Counted from the first letter of the stretch, positions 41,529 to 49,795 are shown. The stretch: DNA of 64,000 bases from Acinetobacter baumannii (GCF_009759685.1 NZ_CP046654.1:806001-870000), one strand, 5' to 3'. Numbers and translations are program-made. The notes: generated by a model from the sequence alone, not told the origin.

Positions 41529-42443
41529 TTAGCTGCTGTTAGCTTTGCCCTGCTTTAGACTCATGATGACTATTCCTGACAACACTAAAATACTTCCAAA
41601 AATAAATTTAATTTCTAGTTTTTCCTCTAATAACAAAATACTAAATAACACACCAAATAATGGGGTTAAAAAAGAAAATATCCCTAATCGTGATGCAAGA
41701 TAATTTCTTAATAACCAAAACCATAATAGTAAACTTGCAAAAGATACGATTAAAGTTTGAAAGCTTAAGCTTAAGATCGCTAAAGTGGTGAAATGAATTG
41801 TTGTTTGATTTGTTAAAAAAGCGATTAGTAAGAGTAGAACAAAACAGCCAAATAGTTGATAAAACAATGTTTGAGTTGCCGGCGCTTGAGCTAAAGGAGA
41901 TAAACGAACAATAATTGTACTGAGTGCCCATGCAAGCCCAGCCATAAGTGCATATAAATCGCCTAACAAAACTTGTGCTAGAGCTGGCGCATTTGTAGCT
42001 GTGCTTGTTGGGTAAAATGTAAGAATGATCCCCATAAAAGCCAGAGCAATGCCACCCCATTGTGCTCGATTCAGACGTTCAGTGGGAAATTTCCAATGAA
42101 GCCCTAATGCAACAAAAATTGGAGCGGTATACAGTAAAACTACTGTATGAGAGGTAGAGGTAAACTTTAAGGCTTGAGTGACGAAATAAAATTCTAATGA
42201 AAAAAATAAAGCAATAAGAGCGCCAGCTTTGCATTGTTTATAAGAAAATAGATGAATCGAATGATCTCGCCACAATAAAGGTAAAACTAGAACAGCAGAT
42301 AAGCCGGAACGTAAAGCGATTTGCATAATCGGCGAAATATCTGGTGCTGCTATTTTCAGAACCACCTGTTGCAGCCCTAAGACCATACATAAAAGCACCA
42401 TTAAAGCCGAAGCTCTAGTATCCAGATTTTTGCGCTCTTCCAT
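41529..42443 (-). CDS. EamA-family (DMT) exporter
   Basis: A 304-residue, ten-span transporter made of two EamA halves; the second starts about residue 160 (LLGDLYALMAGLAWALSTIIVRLSP). Members export amino acids or other metabolites; the substrate cannot be told. AAAGG lies upstream of the ATG. It diverges from an AraC-type regulator only about 100 bases away, which suggests that the regulator controls it. Confidence 0.82.
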   Translation of the reverse strand: MEERKNLDTRASALMVLLCMVLGLQQVVLKIAAPDISPIMQIALRSGLSAVLVLPLLWRDHSIHLFSYKQCKAGALIALFFSLEFYFVTQALKFTSTSHTVVLLYTAPIFVALGLHWKFPTERLNRAQWGGIALAFMGIILTFYPTSTATNAPALAQVLLGDLYALMAGLAWALSTIIVRLSPLAQAPATQTLFYQLFGCFVLLLLIAFLTNQTTIHFTTLAILSLSFQTLIVSFASLLLWFWLLRNYLASRLGIFSFLTPLFGVLFSILLLEEKLEIKFIFGSILVLSGIVIMSLKQGKANSS

Positions 42444-42548
42444 TTAGCACCTTTATTTATAGCGAAAAATCTGACTATAGAACTGTCTTATTTAGATGAT
42501 ATAGTGAAAAACAGACAAGACATAAGTAATTTCAGGCAATTTTCAAAG

Positions 42549-43343
42549 ATGAAAAAATCAGCTCAACGTGTGCAGGATTTTCAGGAAATTCCGGCTCATA
42601 ACGCAATTCCTGATTTGCTTTGGTTCCGTGTTCGTAATGCACCCGCAGAAACAGTTTATCCTCAACATGCGCATGCATGGGGTGAGTTTATTTATGCGTT
42701 TAGTGGTGTACTCGAAGTTAATATTGATCAAATTAATTATTTAACCCCGCCACCTTATGGTATTTGGCTTCCTCCTTATACCAAACACAGTGGTATTAAC
42801 CGCAACGAAGTGACTCATGCAACTTTATATGTTCATGAAAGTCTGTGCCAAAAGTTACCGCAGAAAGCTGGTATATTATTAACTTCCCCACTTGTACCTG
42901 CTTTACTCGATCACTTGAGGCAAAACCCACAAAATGAAACCCAAGTCGAATATATACGCCTACTCCAAGTTTTATTAGATCAACTGATGCAGGCTGAATT
43001 AGTGGGTAGTTATTTACCTACAACAGATCATCCAGCTTTAGCAAAAATTCTAAATGATTTACATCAATGCCCTGCCGATAACAGCACCTTGCAAGAATTA
43101 GCTGAACGAATAAATATGACTGAAAGAACATTGGCACGTTACAGTCAAAAAGAGCTGGGAATGTCTTTACATGAATGGAGGCAACGATTAAAAGTAATGA
43201 AAGCAATGACCATGCTTAATCAAGGAAAAACCATAGAAAGTATCGCTTTTGATTTGGGCTATGCCAGCGCATCGGCATTTATTTATATGTTTAAACGTTG
43301 GATGGGTTTTACCCCAGACCAGTTCCGAAAGCTCTATCAATAA
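42549..43343 (+). CDS. AraC-family transcriptional regulator
   Basis: A 264-residue regulator with an N-terminal cupin domain (PQHAHAWGEFIYAFSGVLEVNID, GIWLPPYTKHSGINRNE) and a C-terminal pair of helix-turn-helices at about residues 180-264 (TLQELAERINMTERTLARYSQKELGMSLHEWRQRLKV and IESIAFDLGYASASAFIYMFKRWMGFTPDQFRK). A GTG 15 codons upstream opens the frame earlier, but neither start has a good ribosome site. It is divergent from the EamA exporter and may control it. Confidence 0.85.
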   Translation: MKKSAQRVQDFQEIPAHNAIPDLLWFRVRNAPAETVYPQHAHAWGEFIYAFSGVLEVNIDQINYLTPPPYGIWLPPYTKHSGINRNEVTHATLYVHESLCQKLPQKAGILLTSPLVPALLDHLRQNPQNETQVEYIRLLQVLLDQLMQAELVGSYLPTTDHPALAKILNDLHQCPADNSTLQELAERINMTERTLARYSQKELGMSLHEWRQRLKVMKAMTMLNQGKTIESIAFDLGYASASAFIYMFKRWMGFTPDQFRKLYQ

Positions 43344-43365
43344 ATTAATTTTGAGTATAATAAAA

Positions 43366-43396
43366 AAACCCTATTATCCGGTTAATAATAGGGTTT
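43366..43396 (-). terminator. Terminator of the FAH-family gene
   Basis: An 11-bp stem (AAACCCTATTA / TAATAGGGTTT) with a T7 run on the minus strand side. Confidence 0.78.
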
Positions 43397-43419
43397 AAAG
43401 TTTAATAACTTAAATAAAA

Positions 43420-44061
43420 TTATGCTTTAACAAATGTTTCCCAAACAAAATCTTGAGTAGCACCTTTCAAAGTCATTTTTAACTGATCGCCAGCATTTAA
43501 TGGCCCTACACCTGCGGGTGTACCCGTCATAATGACATCACCTGGCTCAAGTGAGAACACCTGATTAATATCTACTAAAAGATAAGCAATATTAAACATG
43601 AGCAAAGCAGTATTACCGTCTTGACGTAATTCATCATTAATATGGAAAGTAAATCTAGTCTCTTCCCAGTTCGTGATTTCACTTACATCTACCCAGTCTG
43701 CAAGCACACACGAGCCATCAAAAGCCTTTGCTCTTTCCCAAGGTTGGCCTTTATCTTTTAACTCATTTTGCAAGTCACGTAATGTTAAATCCAATCCTAA
43801 AGTCACTGCACCAATGGCCTGCAATACTTTTTGCGGATCAGTTTCTCCTTTTAGTGGCTGATCAATGCGTAAAACAAATTCGCATTCGAAATGACAACTA
43901 CCCCACGCAGGATTCCATGAAATGCCTTCATCTAAACCAATCAAACTACTTGGTGGTTTGATAAATAACACCGGACGTCCTGGCATTGCATTGTTCAGTT
44001 CTTTTACATGATCAGCATAACTTCTGCCCACACAAACGATTTTTGAAGGACGTGTTTTCAT
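43420..44061 (-). CDS. Fumarylacetoacetate hydrolase family protein
   Basis: A 213-residue FAH-fold protein. Metal ligands are in HFECEFVLRI (Glu, Glu) and LGLDLTLRDLQNELK (Asp), and the conserved MTGTPAGVGPL closes the fold. Such enzymes act as acylpyruvases, oxaloacetate decarboxylases or 2-keto-acid hydrolases; the N-terminus KIVCVGRSYADHVKELNN is like the YcgM acylpyruvase group. AAGGAAG lies upstream of the ATG. Confidence 0.88.
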   Translation of the reverse strand: MKTRPSKIVCVGRSYADHVKELNNAMPGRPVLFIKPPSSLIGLDEGISWNPAWGSCHFECEFVLRIDQPLKGETDPQKVLQAIGAVTLGLDLTLRDLQNELKDKGQPWERAKAFDGSCVLADWVDVSEITNWEETRFTFHINDELRQDGNTALLMFNIAYLLVDINQVFSLEPGDVIMTGTPAGVGPLNAGDQLKMTLKGATQDFVWETFVKA

Positions 44062-44100
44062 GAAGCTTCCTTTATTGTTGCGGCTAATAATTCCAATAAC

Positions 44101-44601
44101 TTATTTCTTAAATGTATTTTCAAATATAGTTTGATCTGAAGCCTGAGCAAATGCACGTTTCGGTACAATGATGACCGTTTTATTTTTAAGCTCAAGCATA
44201 TAAGTCAGCTTGCCTTTAGCAAAAGTCTGCACTTCACTATACTGTACAGCTTGTTTACGCCCAGCAGCATAGAGCTCAAAATAATCTTGATATAAATCGA
44301 TTCCTTGCTCGCTCTTACCAAATTGATAACGTACAAATTGACGTTTAAACATCATAGGTAAAAGCCAGTAGCGCATTAGACCTTGCATAACCAAGAAGAA
44401 AACGCCTAAAGCAACATAGTAGCGGCCAACACCTGAAAAGCCTAAATATAAGCCCCAAATAATAATTGCAATACTAATAACAGGTGTCAAAAACCGTGTG
44501 AATTGCTTCTTTCCGAATGTCACCAAGCCAAATCCGTCTTGAGACTCTTCTAAATTTAAATAATAACGTAAAGATAAAGCGCTTTTTTGCTCGGTCATCA
44601 C
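44101..44601 (-). CDS. YcxB-like membrane protein
   Basis: A 166-residue protein with two membrane spans (residues about 38-55 and 60-80) followed by a small soluble domain (EQGIDLYQDYFELYAAGRKQAVQYSEVQTFAKGKLTYMLELKNKTVIIVPKRAF) that is characteristic of the YcxB family. Function is unknown. It precedes the FAH-family gene by 39 bases and is probably in one transcript with it. Confidence 0.72.
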   Translation of the reverse strand: MMTEQKSALSLRYYLNLEESQDGFGLVTFGKKQFTRFLTPVISIAIIIWGLYLGFSGVGRYYVALGVFFLVMQGLMRYWLLPMMFKRQFVRYQFGKSEQGIDLYQDYFELYAAGRKQAVQYSEVQTFAKGKLTYMLELKNKTVIIVPKRAFAQASDQTIFENTFKK

Positions 44602-44822
44602 AATGTATCAATATTGAATAAATCGAAACTATTAGAGCATATTCATCTACGCTTTAAAATGAATCAAAAGTGATTTTTTATTTTTGCTTTAACTGTAAAG
44701 CGTTTATTAGTACAAGCTACTTATGCGTTTCATATATAGAACGTAGATTCATATTTATAAGGCTTATTTCATATTTTTAAATTTATAGAATGCTTTTATT
44801 GTCTCTTTTCGTGGAATTCGTC

Positions 44823-45515
44823 ATGTCTTTCTTTGCAAAACTATTTGGCTTCAAACAAAAAACAACAGCTCAAGAAGATGTGGCTTTGAAAGCTGCTCAA
44901 GAGCTAGAACCCTCAAATGAAACCTCTTTTATAGAACTCATTAAAAACCGCCGCTCTATTTATGCAATTGGCAATAACTTAAGCCAATCAAATGATGAGA
45001 TTGAAAAGTTAATTCAAGAAGCAATAAGACACAGCCCTTCAGCTTTTAACTCTCAATCATCTCGCGCTGTGATCTTATTTGGACAATCACATCATAAATT
45101 CTGGAATACAGTTCTAGAAGTTTTAAAAACCATTATCCCAGCTGAAGCGGTATCTGGAACAGAACAAAAAATTCAAAGCTTTGCAGCAGGCGCAGGTACA
45201 GTTCTGTTTTATGAAGACCAGAGCGTTATTAAAAGCTTACAAGAGCAATTTGAACTTTATGCTGATAATTTTCCGATCTGGTCAGAACATTCAACAGCCA
45301 TTGCTCAATTTGCAGTTTGGAATGTATTAGCTGAACAAAATATTGGTGCTTCATTGCAACACTACAATCCAATTATTGATGAGAAAATTAATACCTCATT
45401 TAATATTCCAGCAGAATGGAAACTAAGAGCTCAGCTAGTTTTTGGCTCTATTGAAGGCGCAGCAGGCGAAAAAGCTTTTATTGATGATGAAAGCCGCTTT
45501 AAAACATTCGGCTAA
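44823..45515 (+). CDS. Nitroreductase-family protein
   Basis: A 230-residue protein with the nitroreductase fold: LIKNRRSIYAIG near the start, HSPSAFNSQSSRAVILFG for FMN binding, and HSTAIAQFAVWNVLAEQNIGASLQHYNP in the C half. It resembles the oxidative-stress nitroreductases related to Frm2/YdgI. GGAA six bases before ATG 44823 supports this start; the longer frame adds 11 codons. It converges on tRNA-Arg. Confidence 0.85.
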   Translation: MSFFAKLFGFKQKTTAQEDVALKAAQELEPSNETSFIELIKNRRSIYAIGNNLSQSNDEIEKLIQEAIRHSPSAFNSQSSRAVILFGQSHHKFWNTVLEVLKTIIPAEAVSGTEQKIQSFAAGAGTVLFYEDQSVIKSLQEQFELYADNFPIWSEHSTAIAQFAVWNVLAEQNIGASLQHYNPIIDEKINTSFNIPAEWKLRAQLVFGSIEGAAGEKAFIDDESRFKTFG

Positions 45516-45598
45516 TAAATAGCTTCGAATTTAGATTTTTTTAAAGCTGGTTATCACAAGTACCAGGTTTCTTTATTAAAAAAATATAAAAAATAGGC

Positions 45599-45625
45599 AC
45601 AAAAAAACCGCTATATCTAGCGGTT
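45599..45625 (-). terminator. Terminator of the first tRNA-Arg gene
   Basis: On the minus strand AACCGCTA, a GATA loop and TAGCGGTT are followed by a T-run. An almost identical terminator follows the second tRNA-Arg (49453-49476). Confidence 0.85.
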
Positions 45626-45636
45626 AATTCTTCAAG

Positions 45637-45713
45637 TGGTGCGCTCAGAGAGATTCGAACTCCCGACCCCTTAGTTCGTAGCCAAGTGCTCTATCCAGCT
45701 GAGCTATGAGCGC
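45637..45713 (-). tRNA. tRNA-Arg(ACG), copy 1
   Basis: A 77-base gene, GCGCTCA acceptor, anticodon loop CTACGAA, encoded CCA. It has a promoter of its own (TATAAT at 45730-45735) and a terminator, so it is transcribed separately from copies 2 and 3. Confidence 0.98.
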
Positions 45714-45729
45714 GTACTTGATGGAGGGC

Positions 45730-45735
45730 ATTATA
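45730..45735 (-). promoter_or_regulatory. -10 box of tRNA-Arg copy 1
   Basis: TATAAT on the minus strand preceded by TGCG (extended -10 type) and followed by GC-rich GCCCTCC; the -35 is weak. Confidence 0.55.
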
Positions 45736-46179
45736 CGCAGTTTTTTCATTTTAGAAAGACATTTTTCATCTTTTTGTCATCAAGCGTCTAGTTCTTAGCC
45801 ATAATGAAATATTTAAGTAGATTAGCTTCAAAAAAGTCGAGATGATTGCCTATAAAATGTATTTGAAATATTTTTTTTCAATTAAAGTTCTCTATTTCCC
45901 GTATCTAATTTGGGCATTTTGGCCAAATTGACAGAAACAAAAGTCTAGTTTTTTAGTCAGGATTATATAAATAAAATATTTCTACTTATGCAAAAGTCTT
46001 TTTATAAATAAAATTAGTTAGCTTTAATATTCATAAAAAATAATAAAAAAATAAAGAAAAAATGTATTCATCTATAAAGAATATATTATAAAAAAAATTA
46101 TTATTTTTATGTCTAAATCTAAAGAATAACTAATTGTCAAAATATTATAAGTATCAATTTATTTGAGTAGAAATATGCA

Positions 46180-46208
46180 TTGACACTTTTTGAGATCTAC
46201 ACAATACT
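46180..46208 (+). promoter_or_regulatory. Candidate promoter of the repeat protein
   Basis: A perfect -35 TTGACA (46180-46185) and AATACT (46203-46208) at 17 bases. Confidence 0.5.
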
Positions 46209-46240
46209 AATTTTTAATTATTGCGATACATATCTCAATA

Positions 46241-46255
46241 ATTGCGTAACGCAAT
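46241..46255. promoter_or_regulatory. Palindrome ATTGCGTAACGCAAT
   Basis: A 15-base palindrome with six-base arms, about 30 bases downstream of the candidate -10; a half-site TTGCGATA lies 20 bases upstream. It may be a regulator-binding site. Confidence 0.45.
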
Positions 46256-46304
46256 ATATAAATACTTACTTAAAAATACATAAATACACAGGAAATAGAC
46301 CACC

Positions 46305-48728
46305 ATGTTCTTACTGAAAAATCTCGTCTCTTCAATATCAAAAGTTACTCAGGACCTGGGTAATATTGTATCGATAACCCCTGTAGTAAACACAGGTTCC
46401 TCTGTTAATGTAAATGTTTCTGATATCAACATTGCTAATGTTTCAACAACAGGCTTACTTTCTAATGTGATTTCAACTGTAACCGATACAGTTTCACATA
46501 CAACCACAGACTTAGTTTCTAATGTAGTTGGTACCGTAACAGGTACTGTAGGGTCTACAAGCCCAATTGATACTGTAACCAATATTATTGGCGGCGTAAC
46601 GGGTGGCGTTACAGGTAACCCTCTTGAAGTTGTTACTGACATTATCGGCGGAGTAACGGGTGGTGTTGTCGGCGGAACTTCTCCAATCTCTCCAGTAATC
46701 GATGTTGTTCAAGGCGGCATTGATATTCTTCAAGGCGTTGAAAGCTTAAAAACTGAAATTATTAATACAGGCATTGAAACTGTAGCTGATGCAGTTATTG
46801 GTGTATTACCTCAAGCTGAGCATCCAGTTTCTGAAATTGCAGACCTTGGCACATTAACTTTTGAAACTTCTCGTGACACAGTCAATGGTGCTCTTGAAGT
46901 TGTTTCTGATTTAGTCGGTGGTGATATTCAAGACGCTACTGAATCAGCGACCGGTATTCTCGATACGCTTATTACAAATGGCACAACTGCTACAGGTATT
47001 GTTACTGGTGTGGTTGGAAGTGTTACTGATGTTATTGGTGGCGTAACTGGTGGTGTTGATGGCAACCCACTTGAAGTGATTACAGATATTATCGGTGGTG
47101 TAACTGGCGGTGTTGATGGCAACCCACTTGAAGTGATTACAGATATTATTGGCGGTGTAACTGGTGGTGTTGGTGGTGATAACCCTCTTGGCGTAGTAAC
47201 TGATATTATCGGCGGCGTAACCGGTGGCATTATTGGTGGCGGTACATCTCCTATTTCTCCAGTTATTGATGTTGTTCAAGGCGGTATCGATATTCTTCAA
47301 GGCGTTGAAAGCCTAAAAACTGAAATTATTAACACTGGTATTGATACAGTAGCCGACACTATTATTGGTGTATTACCTCAAGCTGAGCATCCAGTTTCTG
47401 AAATTGCAGACCTTGGCACATTAACTTTCGAAACGTCTCGTGACACGGTCAATGGTGCTCTTGAAGTTGTTTCTGATTTAGTCGGTGGCGATATTCAAGG
47501 TGCTACTGAAAATGCAACTGGTATTCTAGGAACACTTATTCAGAATGGTTCAACAGCGACTGGAATTGTTACTGATATCCTTGGTGGCGTGACAGGTACT
47601 ATCGGCGGCGTAACTGGCGGTATCGGCGGTGACAATCCTCTTGGCGTAGTAACTGATATTATTGGTGGTGTTACTGGTGGTATCGGTGGTGATAATCCTC
47701 TTGGCGTAGTAACTGACATTATCGGTGGTGTTACTGGCGGTATCGGCGGTGATAACCCTCTTGGTGTAGTAACTGATATTATCGGTGGTGTTACTGGCGG
47801 TATTGGCGGTGACAATCCTCTTGGTGTAGTAACTGATATTATCGGCGGTGTTACTGGCGGTATCGGTGGTGACAATCCGCTTGGTGTAGTAACTGACATT
47901 ATCGGCGGCGTAACCGGTGGCATTATTGGTGGTGGTACATCTCCTATTTCTCCAGTAATCGATGTTGTTCAAGGCGGCATCGATATTCTTCAAGGCGTTG
48001 AAAGCCTGAAAACTGAAATTATTAATACTGGTATTGATACAGTAGCCGACACTATTATTGGTGTATTACCTCAAGCTGAGCATCCAGTTTCTGAAATTGC
48101 AGACCTTGGCACATTAACTTTCGAAACGTCTCGTGACACGGTCAACGGTGCTCTTGAAGTTGTTTCTGATTTAGTCGGTGGTGATATTCAAGGCGCTACT
48201 GAAGCGGCTACCGGTATTCTCGATACGCTTATTACAAATGGTACAACTGCAACTGGTTTAGTAACTGAAATCATTGGCGGAGTAACAGGAACTATTGGTG
48301 GCGTAACTGGCGGAGATAGCCCACTAGGTTTAGTAACTGATTTACTTGGTGGTTTAACTGGTAGCGTAGGCGGCGACAGTCCGCTTGGTGTAGTCACTGA
48401 CCTTCTCGGTGGTTTAACTGGTAGCGTAGGTGGCGACAGTCCGCTTGGCGTAGTCACTGATCTGCTCGGCGGTTTAACTGGTGGTGTTACTGGCGGTACA
48501 GACAACCCTATCGGTATCGTAACGGATATCGTTGGAAGCTTAACGGGTGGTGTTACTGGTGAAGGCAGTTTAGATGTTATTTCTAATTTGCTAGGCGGAT
48601 TGACTGGTGGTAGCTTACTCGGTGGTGTAACTTCTACAGTATCTAGCGTAACAAATACAACGCATACGATCGTACCGACATCATTACTTACTGATAACTT
48701 CCTAGAAAACTCATTCAATACTGTTTAA
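46305..48728 (+). CDS. Large repetitive Gly/Val/Thr-rich protein, function unknown
   Basis: An 807-residue protein, almost free of aromatic residues and without cysteine, dominated by GGVTGG-type repeats. It has three near-identical modules of 107 residues (about 125-231, 314-420, 545-651) with the core PISPVIDVVQGGIDILQG, and between them tandem 20-residue units (GIGGDNPLGVVTDIIGGVTG, five in a row at about 440-540; a GGLTGSVGGDSPLGVVTDLL variant near 670-730). No standard Sec signal, LPXTG or RTX nonapeptides are seen. A surface or matrix protein exported by type I secretion is one idea; no secretion genes lie nearby. The start has AGGA 11 bases upstream. Confidence 0.75.
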   Translation: MFLLKNLVSSISKVTQDLGNIVSITPVVNTGSSVNVNVSDINIANVSTTGLLSNVISTVTDTVSHTTTDLVSNVVGTVTGTVGSTSPIDTVTNIIGGVTGGVTGNPLEVVTDIIGGVTGGVVGGTSPISPVIDVVQGGIDILQGVESLKTEIINTGIETVADAVIGVLPQAEHPVSEIADLGTLTFETSRDTVNGALEVVSDLVGGDIQDATESATGILDTLITNGTTATGIVTGVVGSVTDVIGGVTGGVDGNPLEVITDIIGGVTGGVDGNPLEVITDIIGGVTGGVGGDNPLGVVTDIIGGVTGGIIGGGTSPISPVIDVVQGGIDILQGVESLKTEIINTGIDTVADTIIGVLPQAEHPVSEIADLGTLTFETSRDTVNGALEVVSDLVGGDIQGATENATGILGTLIQNGSTATGIVTDILGGVTGTIGGVTGGIGGDNPLGVVTDIIGGVTGGIGGDNPLGVVTDIIGGVTGGIGGDNPLGVVTDIIGGVTGGIGGDNPLGVVTDIIGGVTGGIGGDNPLGVVTDIIGGVTGGIIGGGTSPISPVIDVVQGGIDILQGVESLKTEIINTGIDTVADTIIGVLPQAEHPVSEIADLGTLTFETSRDTVNGALEVVSDLVGGDIQGATEAATGILDTLITNGTTATGLVTEIIGGVTGTIGGVTGGDSPLGLVTDLLGGLTGSVGGDSPLGVVTDLLGGLTGSVGGDSPLGVVTDLLGGLTGGVTGGTDNPIGIVTDIVGSLTGGVTGEGSLDVISNLLGGLTGGSLLGGVTSTVSSVTNTTHTIVPTSLLTDNFLENSFNTV
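46677..46997 (+). repeat. Long module, copy 1 of 3
   Basis: A 321-bp segment repeated nearly exactly at 47244-47564 and 47937-48257. Differences are mostly silent. Confidence 0.85.
47244..47564 (+). repeat. Long module, copy 2 of 3
   Basis: See copy 1; the identity with copy 3 is higher than with copy 1. Confidence 0.85.
47621..47920 (+). repeat. Five tandem 60-bp repeats
   Basis: Perfectly in-phase 60-bp units, each encoding 20 residues, with a few silent third-base changes. They are contained in the repeat-protein gene. Confidence 0.9.
47937..48257 (+). repeat. Long module, copy 3 of 3
   Basis: See copy 1. Confidence 0.85.
48310..48489 (+). repeat. Three 60-bp repeats of a second type
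   Basis: In-phase units encoding variants of GGLTGSVGGDSPLGVVTDLL near the 3' end of the repeat-protein gene. Confidence 0.8.
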
Positions 48729-48735
48729 TAATTAC

Positions 48736-48771
48736 AAAGAAAGCCACTTTATATAAGTGGCTTTCTTTTTT
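48736..48771 (+). terminator. Terminator of the repeat-protein gene
   Basis: A perfect 14-bp stem (AAAGAAAGCCACTT and complement) with a TATAT loop and a T-run at the end. Confidence 0.9.
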
Positions 48772-48787
48772 AATATATTTTTAAATA

Positions 48788-49381
48788 TTAATTAATCTCT
48801 TGCCATTTATAATATTTTCTATGAGCTAACTCCAACATCGCATAATCATTAGGTGTATCACCATAAGCATAGATTATAGTATATTGAGTTAAGTCATATT
48901 TATTTTTTATTCTATTTACTTTTTCTAAATAACCACAATCACCATCAATAAAATAACCTGTCAAAATACCATTATCTATTTCAAGTTGATTACAAATAAC
49001 ATCCAGATCTAAAGATTTACACCAACTTTCCAAGTAAACACTTAATGAAGCAGATACAACAACGACCTGATCTCCCTGTTGTTTATGCCAGAGAATGCGT
49101 TCTAAAGCATTTTCACGAATACAGGAAGGAATTACTTTTTTAACAAACTCTTGTCCTTTGCATATCAAAGAAGCTGCATCATAGCCGATATATCCCACTT
49201 GGCAGAGCTTAGTACGGATCGTTTTATCCGTTACCCACCCAAGCTTATAACCCGCTATATAAGGTGCAAGACGGATGCCACCTAATATTTGAGTTTTTTT
49301 ACTCAAAGAAAATTTAAGGAATAAACTGAAGGTATCATTATGGGTAATCGTGCCATCAAAATCGAATAAAGCCAGATTCAT
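48788..49381 (-). CDS. HAD-family phosphatase (subfamily IB, SerB-like)
   Basis: A 197-residue haloacid dehalogenase-type phosphatase. Motif I is DFDGT (residues 7-11), motif II is VVVSASLSVYLESW with Ser, and motif III is AYGDTPNDYAML near 172. The cap inserted after motif I (LFLKFSLSKKTQILGGIRLAPYIAGYKLG) is typical of the HAD-IB group that includes CicA and phosphoserine-phosphatase-like enzymes. The substrate is not known. The gene lies inside the tRNA-Arg array, between copies 1 and 2, and faces the repeat-protein gene. Confidence 0.88.
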   Translation of the reverse strand: MNLALFDFDGTITHNDTFSLFLKFSLSKKTQILGGIRLAPYIAGYKLGWVTDKTIRTKLCQVGYIGYDAASLICKGQEFVKKVIPSCIRENALERILWHKQQGDQVVVVSASLSVYLESWCKSLDLDVICNQLEIDNGILTGYFIDGDCGYLEKVNRIKNKYDLTQYTIIYAYGDTPNDYAMLELAHRKYYKWQEIN

Positions 49382-49452
49382 TTATCGTTATCTCTAATAT
49401 AATTAAAAAGTTATAAAATTTAGATTTTTAAAAATTAATAAACAGCAGATAC

Positions 49453-49476
49453 AAAAAAACCGCTATAAAAGCGGTT
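49453..49476 (-). terminator. Terminator of the tRNA Ser-Arg-Arg transcript
   Basis: AACCGCT and AGCGGTT with a T7 run on the minus strand; very similar to the terminator of tRNA-Arg copy 1. Confidence 0.85.
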
Positions 49477-49488
49477 AATTCTTCAAGT

Positions 49489-49565
49489 TGGTGCGCTCAG
49501 AGAGATTCGAACTCCCGACCCCTTAGTTCGTAGCCAAGTGCTCTATCCAGCTGAGCTATGAGCGC
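49489..49565 (-). tRNA. tRNA-Arg(ACG), copy 2
   Basis: Identical to copy 1 over 77 bases, with anticodon loop CTACGAA. Inosine at position 34 is expected from TadA, to read CGU, CGC and CGA. Confidence 0.98.
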
Positions 49566-49604
49566 GTAACTTGTGTGCTTTTCAGCGATTCGTTCGATTT
49601 TACT

Positions 49605-49681
49605 TGGTGCGCTCAGAGAGATTCGAACTCCCGACCCCTTAGTTCGCAGCCAAGTGCTCTATCCAGCTGAGCTATGAGCGC
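49605..49681 (-). tRNA. tRNA-Arg(GCG), copy 3
   Basis: Identical to copies 1 and 2 except that the anticodon reads GCG, not ACG: base 34 is G (plus-strand base 49647 is C where the other copies have T). All arms and the CCA end are intact. G34 would read CGC and CGU but not CGA, and cannot be made into inosine. Confidence 0.93.
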
Positions 49682-49691
49682 ATTAAGTAAA

Positions 49692-49782
49692 TGGCGGTGA
49701 GAGAGGGATTCGAACCCTCGATACCAGTAATAGGTATGCTTCCTTAGCAGGGAAGTGATTTCAGCCACTCATCCACCTCACC
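49692..49782 (-). tRNA. tRNA-Ser(GCT)
   Basis: A 91-base gene with a long variable arm, anticodon loop CTGCTAA, discriminator G and CCA end. It begins the Ser-Arg-Arg transcript, as serV does before the argVYZQ genes of E. coli. Confidence 0.98.
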
Positions 49783-49795
49783 GGAACGAGCCGCC

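Larger units (their letters stand above)
45736..46304 (+). other. AT-rich region upstream of the repeat protein
   Basis: About 570 bases, with stretches of almost pure A/T and no supportable gene. Its right end holds a promoter and a palindrome for the repeat protein. Confidence 0.6.

Noticed and set aside
41641..42060. 139-residue frame on the minus strand within the EamA gene
   Set aside because: A shifted frame of the transporter gene; composition is unusual and it has no ribosome site.
47621..47920. Regular repeats suggestive of a CRISPR array
   Set aside because: Units are 60 bp, contiguous, lack variable spacers and are in frame with a coding sequence.
46349..48718. Long antisense frames rich in Pro, Thr and Asn within the repeat-protein gene
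   Set aside because: They are the mirror of the regular repeat; the plus-strand frame has a promoter, a ribosome site and a terminator.
45599..49566. Genomic island with tRNA attachment sites
   Set aside because: No integrase or other mobility gene is present, and the two tRNA-terminator blocks differ outside of the tRNA, so a recent integration is not supported. Kept only as a finding on an old insertion or duplication.
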